Shown here in pieces: positions 5,973 through 7,189 of a DNA stretch of 7,189 bases (within the stretch, counting starts at the first letter, position 1; every line of letters begins with the position of its first letter). The stretch spans positions 6,680 to 13,868 of the forward strand of contig DINP01000078.1 in NCBI GenBank assembly GCA_002426025.1, in the 5' to 3' direction. The translations under genes were made by a program, and so were the position numbers. The stretch is from Bacteroidales bacterium UBA5537 (GTDB taxonomy: Bacteria; Bacteroidota; Bacteroidia; Bacteroidales; Lentimicrobiaceae). The notes below the pieces were generated by a model that saw only the letters and a program-made list of their open reading frames with translations, ran no database searches and was not told the DNA's origin.

Positions 5973-7189
5973 ATGAAAACTATCAGATTTCTGATCTTAT
6001 TGGTCCTGTTGATCGGCTCGGGTGTAAGCGCACAAAACGTGGGCATTAATGATGATGGTTCATCGCCTCATGCCTCAGCAATGCTTGATGTAAAAAGTTT
6101 CTCAAAGGGATTTCTGGCTCCCCGGATGACGGTTGAGCAACGCGACGGCATCGTATCGCCTGCCACCGGCCTGATGGTGTATCAAACCAATGGAACCGCC
6201 GGATATTACTATTACACCGGTTCGGCCTGGACACAAATAGGTTTAGCTTCAGGCGCTACCCAGTGGAATAACAGTGGAAGCAATGTTTATTACAACACAG
6301 GAAATGTGGGCATCGGGACAAACAACCCCGGGCATAAATTAACGGCAGAAGGCATTGGCACCTCAAATACCGGTGTACTGGGTATAGATGTTACCGGCAA
6401 CGCTGCTTTTACTTGGGCATCTTCGGCCATCGCACCCAACCTTTCGGCAGGTAACAGCATTATCCATATGTTGGGTCAGGCAGAAAACGAATACAACTCG
6501 GGCTATATCGGCTTTCATTTTATCGAATCAGGCAGTTCTGATAATTTCCTGACTTTTGGCTTACATTCCCACGACAACCTGCTTAGTCTTACGGGTGCCG
6601 GCAATGTCGGTATCGGGACAACTTCTCCATCAGCAAGATTGCATCTTTCAGCAGGGGCAGGCAATGCTGCTATTAAAATTGATAATACAGCATATCTTGA
6701 ATTTGGAGCAGGGGTAAGTGGTAAAGAAACCAATGCGGGAAAAATAGCTTACCAGCTTTTTACTACTGATGCACTGGATATTGTTGGCGCAGGAACACCT
6801 GTAGTATCTGATCGTAAAATTAAGTTCTGGGCCGAAGGAGGTTCCTATTTTACAGGACGTATAGATGTGGCAGGTGGTGCTTATTGCAACGGTACTAACT
6901 GGGTAAACGCTTCCGATGCCCGCCTGAAACGCGATATTCAACCTATGACGAATTATGGTCTGGCTCAGGTATTGCAATTGAAGCCGGTAACATATTATTA
7001 TAGGGCCGACAAAACCAACCATCACGAAGTAGGCTTTATTGCCCAGGATGTGCAAAAAATCATTCCTGAAGTGGTGAGTGGCTCTGAAGGAGATCTGCAA
7101 AAAGGCGAAACACTGGGTTTAAGTTACGATAACCTGGTTCCCTTGCTCACCAAGGCCATTCAGGAGCAGCAGGCAATTATTGAAGATCA
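5973..7189 (+). CDS. Secreted tail-fibre-like protein with peptidase S74 chaperone domain, 3' partial
   Basis: The frame is open from the ATG at 5973 to the window edge: 405 codons and no stop, so the C-terminus is missing. A signal peptide (M-K-T-I-R, hydrophobic core, V-S-A, Q21) is followed by the Bacteroidota head N22-V-G-I with S-F-S-K-G-F-L-A-P-R-M, Q-R-D-G-I and P-A-T-G-L-M-V-Y (to about 71), then a Y-Y-Y-Y-T-G-S-A-W segment. Two N-V-G-I-G-T-x-x-P motifs start at residues 111 and 211, each opening a beta-rich repeat. From about 312 there is a peptidase S74 domain, S314-D-A-R-L-K319, including G-F-I-A-Q-D-V-Q and L-V-P-L-L-T-K-A-I-Q-E-Q-Q, entering a coiled coil. In phage tailspikes this domain trimerises the fibre and cleaves itself at the Ser using a Ser/Lys dyad; both residues are present. 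It probably forms a cell-surface or secreted fibre. A sorting signal may lie past the edge. Confidence 0.92.
   Translation, partial: MKTIRFLILLVLLIGSGVSAQNVGINDDGSSPHASAMLDVKSFSKGFLAPRMTVEQRDGIVSPATGLMVYQTNGTAGYYYYTGSAWTQIGLASGATQWNNSGSNVYYNTGNVGIGTNNPGHKLTAEGIGTSNTGVLGIDVTGNAAFTWASSAIAPNLSAGNSIIHMLGQAENEYNSGYIGFHFIESGSSDNFLTFGLHSHDNLLSLTGAGNVGIGTTSPSARLHLSAGAGNAAIKIDNTAYLEFGAGVSGKETNAGKIAYQLFTTDALDIVGAGTPVVSDRKIKFWAEGGSYFTGRIDVAGGAYCNGTNWVNASDARLKRDIQPMTNYGLAQVLQLKPVTYYYRADKTNHHEVGFIAQDVQKIIPEVVSGSEGDLQKGETLGLSYDNLVPLLTKAIQEQQAIIED

Noticed and set aside
6648..7100. A 150-codon open frame on the minus strand
   Set aside because: It is antisense to the S74-domain gene, which has a coherent protein with known motifs in the + frame from 5973 to the edge.
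5973..7189. Prophage interpretation, because of the tail-fibre-like S74 domain
   Set aside because: The protein has a signal peptide and the secreted-protein head typical of Bacteroidota, and no capsid, terminase, integrase or other phage gene is visible.

Overview
The window looks like chromosomal DNA of a member of the Bacteroidota, probably an environmental or metagenome-derived lineage. Four things point there. The first gene is a long acyl-CoA dehydrogenase of the C-terminally extended type common in that phylum. The last gene opens with the 'NVGI...ALDV/MLDV...KGFL.PRM...QRD.I..PATGLMVY' head typical of secreted Bacteroidota proteins. There is a DUF3667 membrane protein. Starts lack clear Shine-Dalgarno sequences and are preceded by A-rich leaders. 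All convincing genes lie on the + strand. This assignment comes from protein-family recognition by eye, not from a database search.

Layout. Positions 1-322 are noncoding and hold a strong hairpin terminator of an upstream unit that lies outside the window. Positions 323-2101 encode a 592-residue acyl-CoA dehydrogenase (fatty-acid beta-oxidation), closed by a canonical intrinsic terminator at 2154-2182. A short phased repeat (four CACNGAG heptamers about 10.5 bp apart) follows, then a stand-alone TfoX N-terminal-domain protein (2324-2668). Next come an 82-residue two-helix membrane protein (2831-3079) and, 3 nt later, a zinc-ribbon DUF3667 membrane protein (3083-3805); these two are probably one operon. 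A structured intergenic stretch separates them from a secreted two-domain protein (3964-5448), an NTF2/DUF4440-like domain fused to a beta-lactamase-family serine hydrolase. Positions 5449-5972 are mostly noncoding, with several hairpins and one doubtful 75-codon ORF. The last gene starts at 5973 and runs off the right edge. It encodes a secreted tail-fibre-like protein ending in a peptidase S74 intramolecular chaperone domain with its Ser-Lys dyad intact.

The block 2831-5448 is visibly richer in A+T than the dehydrogenase and S74 genes on either side, so it may have a separate evolutionary history. No mobile-element genes, tRNA, rRNA or CRISPR array are visible. I see no complete novel system. 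The best candidates for something under-described are the small membrane protein/DUF3667 pair and the structured DNA around the hydrolase gene.
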